From positions 1 to 37,206 of the forward strand of contig JADGDI010000015.1 of the NCBI GenBank assembly GCA_016744975.1: a stretch of 37,206 nt of DNA. The letters are read 5' to 3'. This DNA comes from Hyphomicrobiales bacterium. Lineage in GTDB: Bacteria; Pseudomonadota; Alphaproteobacteria; Rhizobiales; OSC116. A program made the position numbers and the translations under genes. Numbering within the stretch: position 1 is the first letter of the stretch; each line of letters starts with the position of its first letter. This document shows positions 1 through 7,949 of this stretch, in pieces. The notes under the pieces were generated by a model, which had not been told where the DNA came from, did not search any database, and worked only from the letters and a program-made list of their open reading frames with translations.

Positions 1-50
1 GCATAGAAATTAAAAAGGATTTTTATGTGGAGAATGAACAAGTAAAATAG
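1..50 (+). CDS. Possible 3' end of an upstream gene (partial)
   Basis: Reading from base 3, the plus strand is open from the left edge to a TAG at 48-50, giving the 15 residues IEIKKDFYVENEQVK. The mixed polar and charged composition would suit a protein C-terminus. Fifteen codons is far too short to establish coding, and I do not recognise a family. The start lies outside the window, so this is only a possibility. Confidence 0.2.
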   Translation, partial: IEIKKDFYVENEQVK

Positions 51-51
51 A

Positions 52-129
52 ATGTCTGAAAAACCAACATTATATTTTTCAAGAGATATCGAATGGCGAG
101 AATGGTTGCACATCAATTATAATAATTAA
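52..129 (+). pseudogene. N-terminal remnant of a YdeI-like protein (probable)
   Basis: An ATG at 52 opens 25 codons that include KPTLYFSRDIEWREWLHIN and end at TAA 127-129. The pattern of a short strand, an aromatic-Phe, a charged residue before W/F, then R-x-WL followed by a His/Asn resembles the first 25 residues of the YdeI/OmpD-associated family, which begin roughly 'LYF-x-EWRxWLEENH' and continue for 150-200 residues. Nothing in the remaining 47 bases before the convergent prs gene continues that family in any frame. I infer a decayed gene of which only the N-terminus survives. A chance or functional micro-ORF is the alternative. No good ribosome binding site sits at a normal distance. 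Confidence 0.33.
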
Positions 130-132
130 AAT

Positions 133-162
133 ATGGGCCAAACAATCTTCCGCTCAACCCAT
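133..162 (-). terminator. Weak intrinsic terminator after prs
   Basis: On the minus strand ATGGGTT can pair with GGCCCAT (five Watson-Crick and two G-U pairs) around a 16-base loop. A T-rich stretch (ATTTTAATTATT) follows. It lies 15 bases past the prs stop, where a terminator is expected. The stem is short and the loop long, so it is probably inefficient. Confidence 0.35.
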
Positions 163-176
163 GAAATATAATATAT

Positions 177-1109
177 TTAGTTGAATAAATCCGAAACAGA
201 TTCTTCAGCCGCTGTTCGTTTAATGGCTTCGCCAAACAGTTCAGCAATAGTAATCACTCTAATATTTTGAGCTGTCAATACCGCCTCATTAGCACCGATA
301 GAATCAGTAATAACCAAATTTTTCAAATTGCTATTTACAATTCGAGATACGGCACCACCAGACAAAACACCATGCGTAATGTAAGCGGTAACTGATTTTG
401 CGCCTGCAGCTAACATCGCATCTGCTGCATTACACAATGTGCCGCCACTATCAACAATATCATCAACCATAATACAATCATAACCAGAGACATCACCAAT
501 AATGTTCATCACTTCAGAAACACCAGCTTTTTCACGGCGTTTATCAACAATTGCCAAAGGCGCATTGATCCTTTTTGCTAATGATCTAGCGCGAACCACA
601 CCACCAACATCAGGTGATACAACCATGACTTTTTCATTGTCAAACTGCTCTAAAATATCCCGCACCATAACAGGTGCGGCTTGTAAATTGTCTGTTGGAA
701 TATCAAAAAAACCTTGGATCTGACCAGCATGCAAATCCATCGTCAATACCCTATCAACACCTGCCCGAGTGATCAAATTGGCAACCAATTTTGCACTAAT
801 TGGTGCCCGTGGTGCAGGCTTTCTGTCTTGCCTTGCATAACCAAAATACGGCATTACAGCTGTGATACGCCGTGCAGAAGCGCGGCGCAATGCGTCGGTA
901 ATGATCAGCAATTCCATTAAATTATCATTGGTTGGGTAAGAGGTGGATTGCACGATGTAAACATCGTCGCCTCGAACATTTTCTTTAATCTCTACATATA
1001 TTTCTTTGTCAGCAAAGGTTCTAACAATGCTATCTGTCAGCTCAAGGCCTAAATATTTTGCTATTTTTTCTGTAAGGGGAAGATTCGAATTACCAGCAAC
1101 CAGTTTCAT
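177..1109 (-). CDS. prs: Ribose-phosphate pyrophosphokinase (PRPP synthetase)
   Basis: Transfers pyrophosphate from ATP to ribose 5-phosphate to make PRPP, the precursor for purine, pyrimidine, histidine and tryptophan synthesis. The 310-residue protein has the normal length of bacterial class I enzymes. Visible motifs are [12 protein letters not shown] (about 87-98), the [13 protein letters not shown] metal/flag region (about 124-136), the KRREKAG catalytic-loop segment and the PRPP loop [12 protein letters not shown] (about 214-225). The ATG at 1109 gives the family-standard N-terminus [17 protein letters not shown] lies about ten bases upstream. The gene is monocistronic here: ubiK upstream on the same strand is 180 bases away. 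PRPP made here is the co-substrate of Apt at 7950-8483. Nothing looks abnormal. Confidence 0.98.
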   Translation of the reverse strand: MKLVAGNSNLPLTEKIAKYLGLELTDSIVRTFADKEIYVEIKENVRGDDVYIVQSTSYPTNDNLMELLIITDALRRASARRITAVMPYFGYARQDRKPAPRAPISAKLVANLITRAGVDRVLTMDLHAGQIQGFFDIPTDNLQAAPVMVRDILEQFDNEKVMVVSPDVGGVVRARSLAKRINAPLAIVDKRREKAGVSEVMNIIGDVSGYDCIMVDDIVDSGGTLCNAADAMLAAGAKSVTAYITHGVLSGGAVSRIVNSNLKNLVITDSIGANEAVLTAQNIRVITIAELFGEAIKRTAAEESVSDLFN

Positions 1110-1184
1110 GGCGATAGACTCTCTTTAGTGCTGATAATAAATAGTCTTGGCACTATCTAAATCAGACAGGTGGGATAACGACAA

Positions 1185-1204
1185 CAAGTATGTTTTCATA
1201 CTTG
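1185..1204. promoter_or_regulatory. Perfect 8-bp hairpin in the prs leader / ubiK trailer
   Basis: CAAGTATG-TTTT-CATACTTG is a perfect inverted repeat with a four-base loop, placed 76-95 bases upstream of the prs start and about 85 bases past the ubiK stop, both on the minus strand. In minus orientation the stem is followed by TTGTTGTCGTTAT, which is only moderately T-rich. It could therefore be a terminator for ubiK or a structure in the prs leader. I cannot decide between these from sequence. Confidence 0.5.
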
Positions 1205-1289
1205 CCCGCTTTCTACCAGTGAAGCTGAGTCAATTCAACTAGTTTACGATGATTCCAAAAACAAAACAAAAATCTGTTCAAAACCTGGA

Positions 1290-1541
1290 TTATTTGTCAG
1301 TTTTTTTCTCAAGTGCTTCTATCCGCGCAACCAATTGCTCATTTTCAATGGCCATTTTTGAAACCAATTGCTTTAGGGCATCAAAATCCTCGCGGCGTAC
1401 AAGTTCCATATCGTTAATCCACTTTTCACCTTGGTTTTTGGCCATTTCCTTAGCTTCGTCGTAAACTCCTTCAGCTGCACTTACCGCGCTGGTGGTGAAT
1501 TTCGCAAAATCATCAAATAACTTATTATTGGTTTGGGTCAT
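1290..1541 (-). CDS. ubiK: Accessory factor UbiK family (BMFP domain) protein
   Basis: The 83-residue protein matches the BMFP/YqiC family: an N-terminal amphipathic stretch (FDDFAKFTTSAVSAAEGVYDEAK), then the diagnostic VRREDFDALKQLVSKMA segment (about 49-65) and a C-terminal coiled coil (ENEQLVARIEALEKK). Family members trimerise through the coiled coil, bind membranes, and assist the late steps of ubiquinone synthesis as a partner of UbiJ in Enterobacteria; alphaproteobacterial members are less studied. AGGA lies eight bases before the ATG. In many Rhizobiales this gene lies next to lgt. Here a GST gene and an AIM24 gene separate it from the lgt-midA-pgeF group. Confidence 0.85.
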   Translation of the reverse strand: MTQTNNKLFDDFAKFTTSAVSAAEGVYDEAKEMAKNQGEKWINDMELVRREDFDALKQLVSKMAIENEQLVARIEALEKKTDK

Positions 1542-1611
1542 ATCATTATTCCTTAATATTTTTCAATCTCTATACACATTTAAGATCAGAGTTGATGAAT
1601 TACAATTATTA

Positions 1612-2262
1612 TTATCTATATGGACAAGTTTTAATAAAATATGGGCAAAGCTGGTTAAATTCTTCTAACCATGCGACCAAAACAGTATGATCATCACGCC
1701 ACTGGCCTATGTTTTGGCCAAGCTTAGTGCCATTTTTTACATCTGCATTTATACGAATATCCAAATATTCCAATAATACTGCCAAGCTGATATTTACAAT
1801 GTTCAGCTTTTGTAATGAAGGCAAGTTTTCTACAAACCAGCACAAACCTTTGTTCAATTTAGCCATTTGCATATCTACAATCTCTTGACAAAATTTTTCT
1901 GCGGGTCGAAGCCGACTCTCATATACGACCAATACAGCCGCATCAGTAATACCTGCAACCAACTTAGCTTCAGTCAACTTCAAATATTTATCAGCCCCGC
2001 TTGGTAATATTTTTTCACTACTACCAATTTCATCCAAATATTCTATTATCACTTCACTGTCATAAATTGCACCACCTTTAGCCAATAATAAAGTTGGTAT
2101 TTTACCCAATGGGTTTTCTAATTCCAAAGGGTCATTCACGTCATGCGTCTTAGCGTTTTGAATATCCACCAAGCCACAAAGACCATGATGTTCAATTACA
2201 ACGTCAACCTTTCTGCAAAAAGGAGAAGGTGTATTATGTAGTAAAGTCATTCGTTTCAGCAT
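1612..2262 (-). CDS. Glutathione S-transferase family protein
   Basis: Thioredoxin-fold GST-like protein. The N-terminal domain shows LLHNTPSPFCRKVDVVIEHH with a Ser-Pro-Phe-Cys active-site region, then the cis-Pro segment NPLGKIPTLLL and the glutathione-contact segment IYDSEVIIEYLDE. An all-helical C-terminal domain follows (about 85-216). Substrate is unknown: soil and marine alphaproteobacteria carry many such paralogues. The longest frame begins at a GTG at 2289, but AGGAAG is placed about nine bases before the ATG at 2262, so I use 2262 (216 residues). An ATG at 2250, giving MTLLHNT, is the other option and matches the usual family N-terminus. The gene diverges from the AIM24 gene across an 86-base spacer. 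Confidence 0.85.
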   Translation of the reverse strand: MLKRMTLLHNTPSPFCRKVDVVIEHHGLCGLVDIQNAKTHDVNDPLELENPLGKIPTLLLAKGGAIYDSEVIIEYLDEIGSSEKILPSGADKYLKLTEAKLVAGITDAAVLVVYESRLRPAEKFCQEIVDMQMAKLNKGLCWFVENLPSLQKLNIVNISLAVLLEYLDIRINADVKNGTKLGQNIGQWRDDHTVLVAWLEEFNQLCPYFIKTCPYR

Positions 2263-2348
2263 ATCATTTATCTTCCTTAGAATAGGCACCCATTGACAAA
2301 TTAAAATTAAACATTAGCTAATATACATCAACCATAAGTGAGGTAAAT

Positions 2349-3203
2349 ATGTCAAACTTTAAAATTCCAGAAATCAATATATCACGCCATACTGCTCAAG
2401 CGGGCATGGATGACGACATTGACTTTGAAATTAAAGGCCAAGAAATGCAATTTGTAGAAATTGAACTTGACCCTGGTGAAAGTGCGATAGCAGAAGCTGG
2501 CGCTATGATGATGAAAAATTCAAACATCACAATGGATAGCGTGTTTGGCGATGGCTCAAACAATGAGCAACAAGGTGGTTTTTTTGACAAAATGCTCGGC
2601 GCGGGCAAACGTTTAATCACTGGTGAAAGCCTTTTTACCACCGTATTCACCCACCAAGGTCATGGCAAAGCCAAAGTCTCTTTTGCGGCACCTTATGCAG
2701 GGCATATCATCCCTGTTAAGTTGGATCAAATCGGTGGTAAAATCATCTGCCAAAAAGATGCATTTTTATGCGCGGCAAAAGGAGTTTCCATCGGCATTCA
2801 CTTTCAGAAAAAAATAATGACGGGCTTATTTGGTGGCGAAGGTTTTATCATGCAAAGCCTTGAAGGCGATGGTTGGGCATTCATTCATGCTGGTGGTACA
2901 TTGGTTGAACGCGAATTAGCGCCCGGTGAAATATTGCATGTCGATACGGGCTGCTTAGCGGCAATGGAGCCAACGGTAGACATGGATGTCGAACGCGCAG
3001 GCAATATTAAATCCATGATATTCGGCGGAGAAGGCGTATTTTTTGCAAGGCTCCAAGGCCCAGGAAAAGTGTGGATCCAATCATTGCCATTCTCGCGCTT
3101 AGCTGGCCGCATGTTTGCTAATGTACCACAATCAGGCGGTTCACAAGGTGAAGGTTCAATATTGGGCGGTGTAGGTCGCTTGTTAGATGGCGATAATTTT
3201 TAA
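2349..3203 (+). CDS. AIM24 / TIGR00266 family protein
   Basis: The 284-residue soluble protein belongs to the AIM24 (TIGR00266) family of beta-rich proteins, recognised from MQFVEIELDPGESAIAEAGA (about 35-54), the glycine-rich GFFDKMLGAGKRLITGESLF (about 78-97), and GEILHVDTGCLAAMEP plus GGEGVFFARLQGPGKVW in the C-terminal half. The fungal namesake is mitochondrial; the bacterial role is not established. A 30-residue acidic N-terminal leader (MDDDIDFEIKG) precedes the core. GAGG sits just before the ATG at 2349, fixing the start. The gene stands alone on the plus strand and ends with a strong terminator. Confidence 0.88.
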   Translation: MSNFKIPEINISRHTAQAGMDDDIDFEIKGQEMQFVEIELDPGESAIAEAGAMMMKNSNITMDSVFGDGSNNEQQGGFFDKMLGAGKRLITGESLFTTVFTHQGHGKAKVSFAAPYAGHIIPVKLDQIGGKIICQKDAFLCAAKGVSIGIHFQKKIMTGLFGGEGFIMQSLEGDGWAFIHAGGTLVERELAPGEILHVDTGCLAAMEPTVDMDVERAGNIKSMIFGGEGVFFARLQGPGKVWIQSLPFSRLAGRMFANVPQSGGSQGEGSILGGVGRLLDGDNF

Positions 3204-3227
3204 TATTTTTCAAAAATTTCACATCCA

Positions 3228-3267
3228 AAGCCCAATCTATTCAACTAGCTTGGGCTTTTATTTTTTT
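3228..3267 (+). terminator. Intrinsic terminator of the AIM24 gene
   Basis: AAGCCCAA (3228-3235) pairs with TTGGGCTT (3250-3257) around a 14-base loop and runs straight into TTATTTTTTT. It lies 25 bases after the stop codon. This is a classical Rho-independent terminator. Confidence 0.9.
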
Positions 3268-3326
3268 CGCTTTAAACAACAATAAGACCAGCAATCCAGT
3301 CCCCATTGTTTACAAACCTTCATCAA

Positions 3327-4133
3327 TTAATCTAAAATCATAATTACCGACAATTGCCGACCTTCATTTTCTTGTTGATTATGAGTAGCGCGGCGATGGG
3401 AGTAAAGTATATCTTTATTAATATAAGTATCTATCTGAATATTATTAATATTTTCGACACCAACATTGTCTAAAATTTTGGCGGCAAGGCCAGGTAAGTT
3501 AAACATATAATGTTCAGGCCGTTCAGCTTTGCTAAAATAGGCTGAATATTCATAGCTTTGGCGGGTGAATTTCAAAACAATCTCTTTACCCACCTCATAG
3601 CTTTCACCAGCAATCGCAGGGCCAACCGATGCCACAATTTCATTCAGATTAGCACCCATCGACACCATTTTCTTTACGGTTGCCTGAATAATCCCCGCAT
3701 AAATACTCGGCCACCCAGCATGCACCGCCGCCACCATATCGCCATCGCCAGAACTCAGTAAAATCGGCACACAATCGGCGGTTCTAACACCCAATGCCAA
3801 ACCTTTTTGTTGGGTGATAATCGCGTCCGCCACTGGTTCAGGTATCATCAACCCGCCTTTTGCCACATGTATATCTTTTTCATGCACCTGCTTTACCGTA
3901 AATAAACGACTGCGACTAATGCCAAGACTTTGGCAAATAATATTCATATTGGCTTCAATATCCGTGGGGTCATCCAACGAAGTTTCGGGCAAACCCGTAT
4001 TTAAAGATGAAAACTCACCCCGTGAAACACCACCCAAACGAGTCGTGAAACAATGCTTAATTTGAGGTATATTGGTGAGATTTTGAGCCAAAAAGCACGG
4101 TAATTTGCCCATATTTTGCAGTTTTTTGTGCAT
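3327..4133 (-). CDS. pgeF: PgeF / YfiH family (multicopper-polyphenol-oxidase-like, purine nucleoside / peptidoglycan-editing) protein
   Basis: Member of the YfiH/LACC1 family. Characterised members act on purine nucleosides or remove mis-incorporated serine from peptidoglycan precursors. The three metal ligands of the family are present: His in KQVHEKD (about 84), Cys in RTADCVPIL (about 121) and His in AAVHAGW (about 138). Two positions differ from the common pattern. HAGW is followed by Pro-Ser rather than Arg-Gly, and the usual GPCI is GPAI (Cys to Ala). The reading frame extends to an ATG at 4163, but AAGGG is six bases before the ATG at 4133 and the extra ten residues are lysine-rich low complexity, so I prefer 4133. 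It is the third gene of lgt-midA-pgeF, 89 bases after midA. Confidence 0.88.
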   Translation of the reverse strand: MHKKLQNMGKLPCFLAQNLTNIPQIKHCFTTRLGGVSRGEFSSLNTGLPETSLDDPTDIEANMNIICQSLGISRSRLFTVKQVHEKDIHVAKGGLMIPEPVADAIITQQKGLALGVRTADCVPILLSSGDGDMVAAVHAGWPSIYAGIIQATVKKMVSMGANLNEIVASVGPAIAGESYEVGKEIVLKFTRQSYEYSAYFSKAERPEHYMFNLPGLAAKILDNVGVENINNIQIDTYINKDILYSHRRATHNQQENEGRQLSVIMILD

Positions 4134-4222
4134 TTTCGACCCTTTTTTAGCTATTTTTGTCATTTTTTAGCAGTCTTTTGTCGCTTTTTGGCTGTTTTTT
4201 ACCAAAAGTCTGTGCTTTTTTA

Positions 4223-5305
4223 CTATTCTAGCCCAAATCCAACGGGTGTAAACTCACAATTATGCAAACATAAAACCTTAAATAAGTTTCCCATCTCATC
4301 TTCGCCTATCAATCGGTTAAGGGCTTGGGCAATTTGCATTTCCTGCTCAGGGTTTTTAGAAATAAGCATTTGCGCCCGCAAGCCAATTGCCAAATCACCC
4401 AAAAACTCCGCTTGGCTTACAACAGTACTCGCCATAATATTTTGCGCATTCGCTGCTTCTTTTAGGCTGGTAAAATTGACATGTGCGGTGATATCTTGTT
4501 TGCCTAAATTTTTAAATATTTTAGCATATTTATGGGCTTTAACCGCTTGCAAGCTATCACCAAAACCATGCCCATCATGGCCATAATCAATGATTAAGGC
4601 CACACCGCCATTACGTTTCAAAACCTCGATTATCTTGCCTAAATAAAACAAACTAGCAGGGCTTTGTTCAAATATCGCGCCATCAACCGCGCGGTCTTTT
4701 AATATATTTGGCAACGCAACTTTTGCCGCTTGCATCGATAATGTTGGGCCAATTTTACCATCTTTAACCCCAACCATACGCTCATACCAAGCGCCGTCCA
4801 AAAACTCATATTGACTGATTGGTAAAGCATCAAAAAACTCGTTGGCAACAAATAGACAAGGCGATGAATTAATTGATGTTTTTAACCCATCAAGATTTTC
4901 GTGCCAAGTAATTTGACCCTCAAAGCTCGCTAATTTTTCTCGCTGCATCTGAACCAGTTTTGGACTCAGCTCGACCATATGAATGTTAAGTTTATATTTA
5001 CTCTTAAATTTAGCCATTGAGCGTAAAATATCAGCCATCAAAGTACCGCGCCCAGGGCCAAGTTCGATGATATTATAATCATCAGATGCAGGCATTTTAT
5101 CAATCGCATCGACCAGCCACAGGCCAATAATCTCACCAAACATTTGGCTAATTTCAGGCGCAGTGGTGAAATCCCCATCTTTGCCAAACACTTCAGATTT
5201 TATATAATAACCTTCGCTTGGGTGGGATAAGCATATCTGCATAAAGTCCGATATGCCAATCATGCCTTTTTCCGCGATATAGTTTTTTAAAATATTTTCT
5301 ATCAC
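4223..5305 (-). CDS. Class I SAM-dependent methyltransferase, MidA/NDUFAF7 family
   Basis: Protein-arginine methyltransferase family (DUF185). The eukaryotic homologue NDUFAF7 methylates NDUFS2 during assembly of respiratory complex I. The N-terminal GISDFMQICLSHPSEGYY and GDFTTAPEISQMFGE segments and the SAM-binding loop IIELGPGRGTLMADILR are diagnostic; ANEFFDALPISQYEF and LIIDYGHDGHGFGDSLQA follow in family order. The frame opens at an ATG at 5362 inside lgt, a 53-base overlap. A GTG at 5305, four bases past the lgt stop, gives a 360-residue protein whose N-terminus matches the family spacing, so I use the GTG. The gene is translationally close to lgt and likely co-transcribed. Confidence 0.9.
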   Translation of the reverse strand: MIENILKNYIAEKGMIGISDFMQICLSHPSEGYYIKSEVFGKDGDFTTAPEISQMFGEIIGLWLVDAIDKMPASDDYNIIELGPGRGTLMADILRSMAKFKSKYKLNIHMVELSPKLVQMQREKLASFEGQITWHENLDGLKTSINSSPCLFVANEFFDALPISQYEFLDGAWYERMVGVKDGKIGPTLSMQAAKVALPNILKDRAVDGAIFEQSPASLFYLGKIIEVLKRNGGVALIIDYGHDGHGFGDSLQAVKAHKYAKIFKNLGKQDITAHVNFTSLKEAANAQNIMASTVVSQAEFLGDLAIGLRAQMLISKNPEQEMQIAQALNRLIGEDEMGNLFKVLCLHNCEFTPVGFGLE

Positions 5306-5309
5306 TAGG

Positions 5310-6185
5310 CTATACTTCTTCTGATAAGGTATCAGCTTGAGGTTTTGGTTTATAATTTTCAACCTTTTTCTGAGCTGATTTTGAAGTAATAATCAACCAA
5401 GTACCAAGCAATAAAACTGGTAAAGATAAAATCATACCTTGCGTAATAAAACCAAGATAATAGCCAATCTGCGGATCTGGAACTCGATAAAACTCAACAA
5501 ATATACGGCTTGCACCATATATTAAACCAAACACCCCAGCCGTTAGACCAGGTCTTTTCAGGCTTTTAAAGTGCCAAACCATAATGAATAAAATAATGAA
5601 TGCAACCACACCTTCAAGCAGGCCTTCATATAATTGGCTCGGATGGCGCGGTACACCGCCGCCATTAGGAAAACGCACTGCCCAAGCCACATTGGTAACA
5701 TGTCCCCATAACTCATCATTAATAAAATTTGCAATCCGGCCAAGTAATATACCAATTGGTAATGCGGCCATTGAAACATCAAATAGATGACGATAATAAA
5801 CCTTTTTATATCGAGCAAAAATCATAACCACCAATGCCGAGAAAAATATACCGCCGTGAATGGACATGCCGCCATCCCAAATCTTGAATATATCCATTGG
5901 GCTTTCTAGATATTTTTCTAAATTATAAAATAGCACATAACCCATACGACCACCTGAAAACACACCAAAAATAAAGGTGTAAAATGCCATGTCGTCAATC
6001 AAATCAGAGTTCAAATTATAATGTTTCTGCCACAATTGTTTTTTACCAACCAGTATCTTCATATAAAAAATACTCAATAGCAAACCTACTAAATATGCCA
6101 TACCATACCATTTAACCGATACTGGCCCTAAAGCAAAAATTACGGGGTCAATTTGCGGGAAGGCAAAGCCAATTTCATTTTCCAT
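5310..6185 (-). CDS. lgt: Prolipoprotein diacylglyceryl transferase
   Basis: Inner-membrane enzyme that moves diacylglycerol from phosphatidylglycerol to the lipobox cysteine of prolipoproteins, the first step of lipoprotein maturation. The 291-residue protein has about seven hydrophobic segments. The Lgt signature GRIANFINDELWG is near residues 149-161, after the conserved GGMSIHGGIFF (about 104-114), and RHPSQLYEGLLEG follows (about 179-191). The extra charged C-terminal tail (KKVENYKPKPQADTLSEEV) is cytosolic and overlaps the signals for midA translation. First gene of lgt-midA-pgeF. The promoter region is 6186-6284. Confidence 0.97.
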   Translation of the reverse strand: MENEIGFAFPQIDPVIFALGPVSVKWYGMAYLVGLLLSIFYMKILVGKKQLWQKHYNLNSDLIDDMAFYTFIFGVFSGGRMGYVLFYNLEKYLESPMDIFKIWDGGMSIHGGIFFSALVVMIFARYKKVYYRHLFDVSMAALPIGILLGRIANFINDELWGHVTNVAWAVRFPNGGGVPRHPSQLYEGLLEGVVAFIILFIMVWHFKSLKRPGLTAGVFGLIYGASRIFVEFYRVPDPQIGYYLGFITQGMILSLPVLLLGTWLIITSKSAQKKVENYKPKPQADTLSEEV

Positions 6186-6277
6186 AAAACACTCTAATAA
6201 ATTTAATTTCCGACAGCTTATCCTATCTAATCTAAAATCAAAATATAATTCTCATCATCCAAGCAGAATCCTACACA

Positions 6278-6308
6278 ATAAAAAAGCCTACATTAAAAAA
6301 TGTAGGCT
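6278..6308 (-). terminator. Intrinsic terminator of the pseudoazurin gene
   Basis: AGCCTACATT (6285-6294) pairs perfectly with AATGTAGGCT (6299-6308) around AAAA. In minus orientation the stem is followed by TTTTTTATTG. It begins 29 bases beyond the pseudoazurin stop. Confidence 0.92.
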
Positions 6309-6337
6309 CAAAACAATATATGTAATTTTAGTAGCAA

Positions 6338-6799
6338 TTACATTGCATCCACTTCTTCATATATTCTTTTATATACTTTTTTAGCATTACCTTTTTGTTT
6401 AAGAGCTTTTACGGCTTCATAATTGACTTTATAATCGCCTACTAAAATTAAACCAACCATGCCCATGCCACGGTGTGGGGTGCAAAAGTAACTATATGTA
6501 CCTTCTACATCAAAAGTAATTTCTGCATCTTTACCAATTTTGGTCTTCCAATTTTCAGCCCCTTCAGGAATGCCTTTTTTATCAGACTGACTATTATGGC
6601 CTTTACTTTTTGAAACAAACTTCACAGTATCGCCCAGCTCAATTTTAAGAACTTTCGGATAAAATGTATTGCGCTCTTTTTTGTTATCTGGGTTTTTGTT
6701 ATACATAAAAACTTCGTGTGTTTTTGCCCAAGCTGCACTCATACCAGCCGCCGATGAAATTGCTACAATCGCAACTGCGATAATTGAATTACGTAACAT
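6338..6799 (-). CDS. Pseudoazurin (type 1 blue copper protein)
   Basis: Periplasmic cupredoxin that shuttles electrons; in denitrifiers it serves copper nitrite reductase or nitrous-oxide reductase. A 25-residue signal peptide ends AAWA-K. All four type 1 copper ligands are visible in the expected spacing: His68 (KGHNS), Cys106 and His109 (FCTPH) and Met114 (GMGMVG). The segment LKIELGDTVKFV before the first His and the C-terminal helical extension after VGDY distinguish pseudoazurin from plastocyanin and amicyanin. The gene is alone with its own terminator, and no nitrite reductase lies in the window, so the partner is unknown. Electrons could come from the bc1 complex encoded at 9508-12278. 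Confidence 0.93.
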   Translation of the reverse strand: MLRNSIIAVAIVAISSAAGMSAAWAKTHEVFMYNKNPDNKKERNTFYPKVLKIELGDTVKFVSKSKGHNSQSDKKGIPEGAENWKTKIGKDAEITFDVEGTYSYFCTPHRGMGMVGLILVGDYKVNYEAVKALKQKGNAKKVYKRIYEEVDAM

Positions 6800-7017
6800 A
6801 TGTGCTCTCCATTAAAATTTAATTTCTTTTAGGCTTCATATTTGTTTGATGCAAGTCATTATTAGTTATTATTCTTTATATATATTAGATAGTTAACTTG
6901 CTTTTTGTACATTATTGACGCAGTTTAAAGCAATTTGGAAATGTGGAAAACTATGCCATAGCTTTTAATTCAAAAAATAGTCACTATATAAAACCATATA
7001 GCCTAAGGAGCAATAAA

Positions 7018-7317
7018 ATGAATGACCCGCATGTCGCACAAAAAATAATGACTTATGATGCCGCAAAAAAAGATATGGTTTTGGCCTATATCATCTGGTT
7101 TTTCTTGGGTACTTTTGGTGTGCATCGCTTATATATCGGCAAAACCATATCAGGTATATTAATGGCAATATTCCACATCTGCGCCTGGGCATTGACCATA
7201 GTATTTGTGGGTTTCATCGGGCTTGCAATCATTGGCGTAATTTGGCTTATCGATGCATTATTTTTGGCAGGCTGGGTCGAAGATTACAACCTTCAACTTG
7301 CCAATCAAATTGGGTAG
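7018..7317 (+). CDS. TM2 domain-containing membrane protein
   Basis: A 99-residue protein with a TM2 module: first helix VLAYIIWFFLGTFGVHRLYI ending in the typical G-x-HRLYIGKTISGIL turn, then one long hydrophobic stretch (about 51-85) that could form one or two further segments. It carries the family Asp in WLIDALF. TM2 proteins are small inner-membrane proteins of unknown biochemical role. AAGGAG lies at 7005-7010, seven bases before the ATG at 7018. The frame continues upstream to 6943 but that extension has no ribosome binding site and looks non-coding. The gene diverges from pseudoazurin. Confidence 0.88.
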   Translation: MNDPHVAQKIMTYDAAKKDMVLAYIIWFFLGTFGVHRLYIGKTISGILMAIFHICAWALTIVFVGFIGLAIIGVIWLIDALFLAGWVEDYNLQLANQIG

Positions 7318-7471
7318 AACCCTAATATTTTGCCGTAATGCAAATATATTACGAAGAATTAATCCCCATTAATCCAGAACAATCGTTAAACTATATGAAA
7401 ATCAGTCAAAAAGGGTTACCCTCATTCCAATAGAGTGTGATTCTAGCTGCTAAATTGAGTAATAGTTTAAT

Positions 7472-7891
7472 ATGAATGATAAAGATAACAGTCGTAAAGG
7501 CCAAATCATTGGTTTTGGTGGGGTGTTTTTTAAAGCCAACCGCCCAAGTGACTTAGCCCAATGGTATAAAAACATCCTTGGCGTACCTGTTACTGATGGC
7601 GGCGTTGCATTGTTCAAACGCTCTGATAATCAAGACTTCGCTGAAAATGATGTAACCCTTTGGGCGCCATTTGAGCAAGATAATAATTATTTTGCGCCGT
7701 CAAATTCAAGTTTTTTAGTAAATTATCTGGTCGATGACCTTAATATGCTTTTGGACCGTTTAAAAAATCATGGTATTTTGCCTGTTCAACCGATTGAAAT
7801 TACCAAAGATGGAAAATTTGCATGGATTATGGATCCTGAAGGCAATAAAGTAGAATTATGGCAGCCCTTAAGACCTGAAGATCAAGCTTAA
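7472..7891 (+). CDS. VOC family (glyoxalase/bleomycin-resistance-like) protein
   Basis: A 139-residue single vicinal-oxygen-chelate domain. The first beta-alpha-beta unit is GFGGVFFKANRPSDLAQWYKNILG and the second contains FLVNYLVDDLNMLLDRLKNHG, ending with WIMDPEGNKVELWQP, where the Glu of VELWQ is the expected metal ligand. The position of the first ligand (GGVFF) is not a His, so it is probably not a classical glyoxalase I. Substrate is unknown. The ribosome binding site is poor (GAGTAAT) and the 154 bases upstream carry no convincing promoter or hairpin. Confidence 0.85.
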   Translation: MNDKDNSRKGQIIGFGGVFFKANRPSDLAQWYKNILGVPVTDGGVALFKRSDNQDFAENDVTLWAPFEQDNNYFAPSNSSFLVNYLVDDLNMLLDRLKNHGILPVQPIEITKDGKFAWIMDPEGNKVELWQPLRPEDQA

Positions 7892-7949
7892 TTCTGTTTT
7901 ATATCAATCTAATTTATTGTATTTAGACCATCAAGCTTTTTCATCAAGA

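Noticed and set aside
4134-4222. T-rich quasi-repeats between midA and pgeF as a regulatory array.
   Set aside because: Irregular homopolymer-rich sequence without a fixed unit; part of it may simply be alternative N-terminal codons of pgeF.
5306-5362. A 53-base overlap of midA with lgt if the ATG at 5362 is used.
   Set aside because: The GTG at 5305, four bases after the lgt stop, gives the normal family N-terminus and removes the overlap.
6943-7017. A longer N-terminus for the TM2 protein.
   Set aside because: The ATG at 7018 has a strong AAGGAG at proper spacing; the upstream codons have no ribosome binding site and no family similarity.
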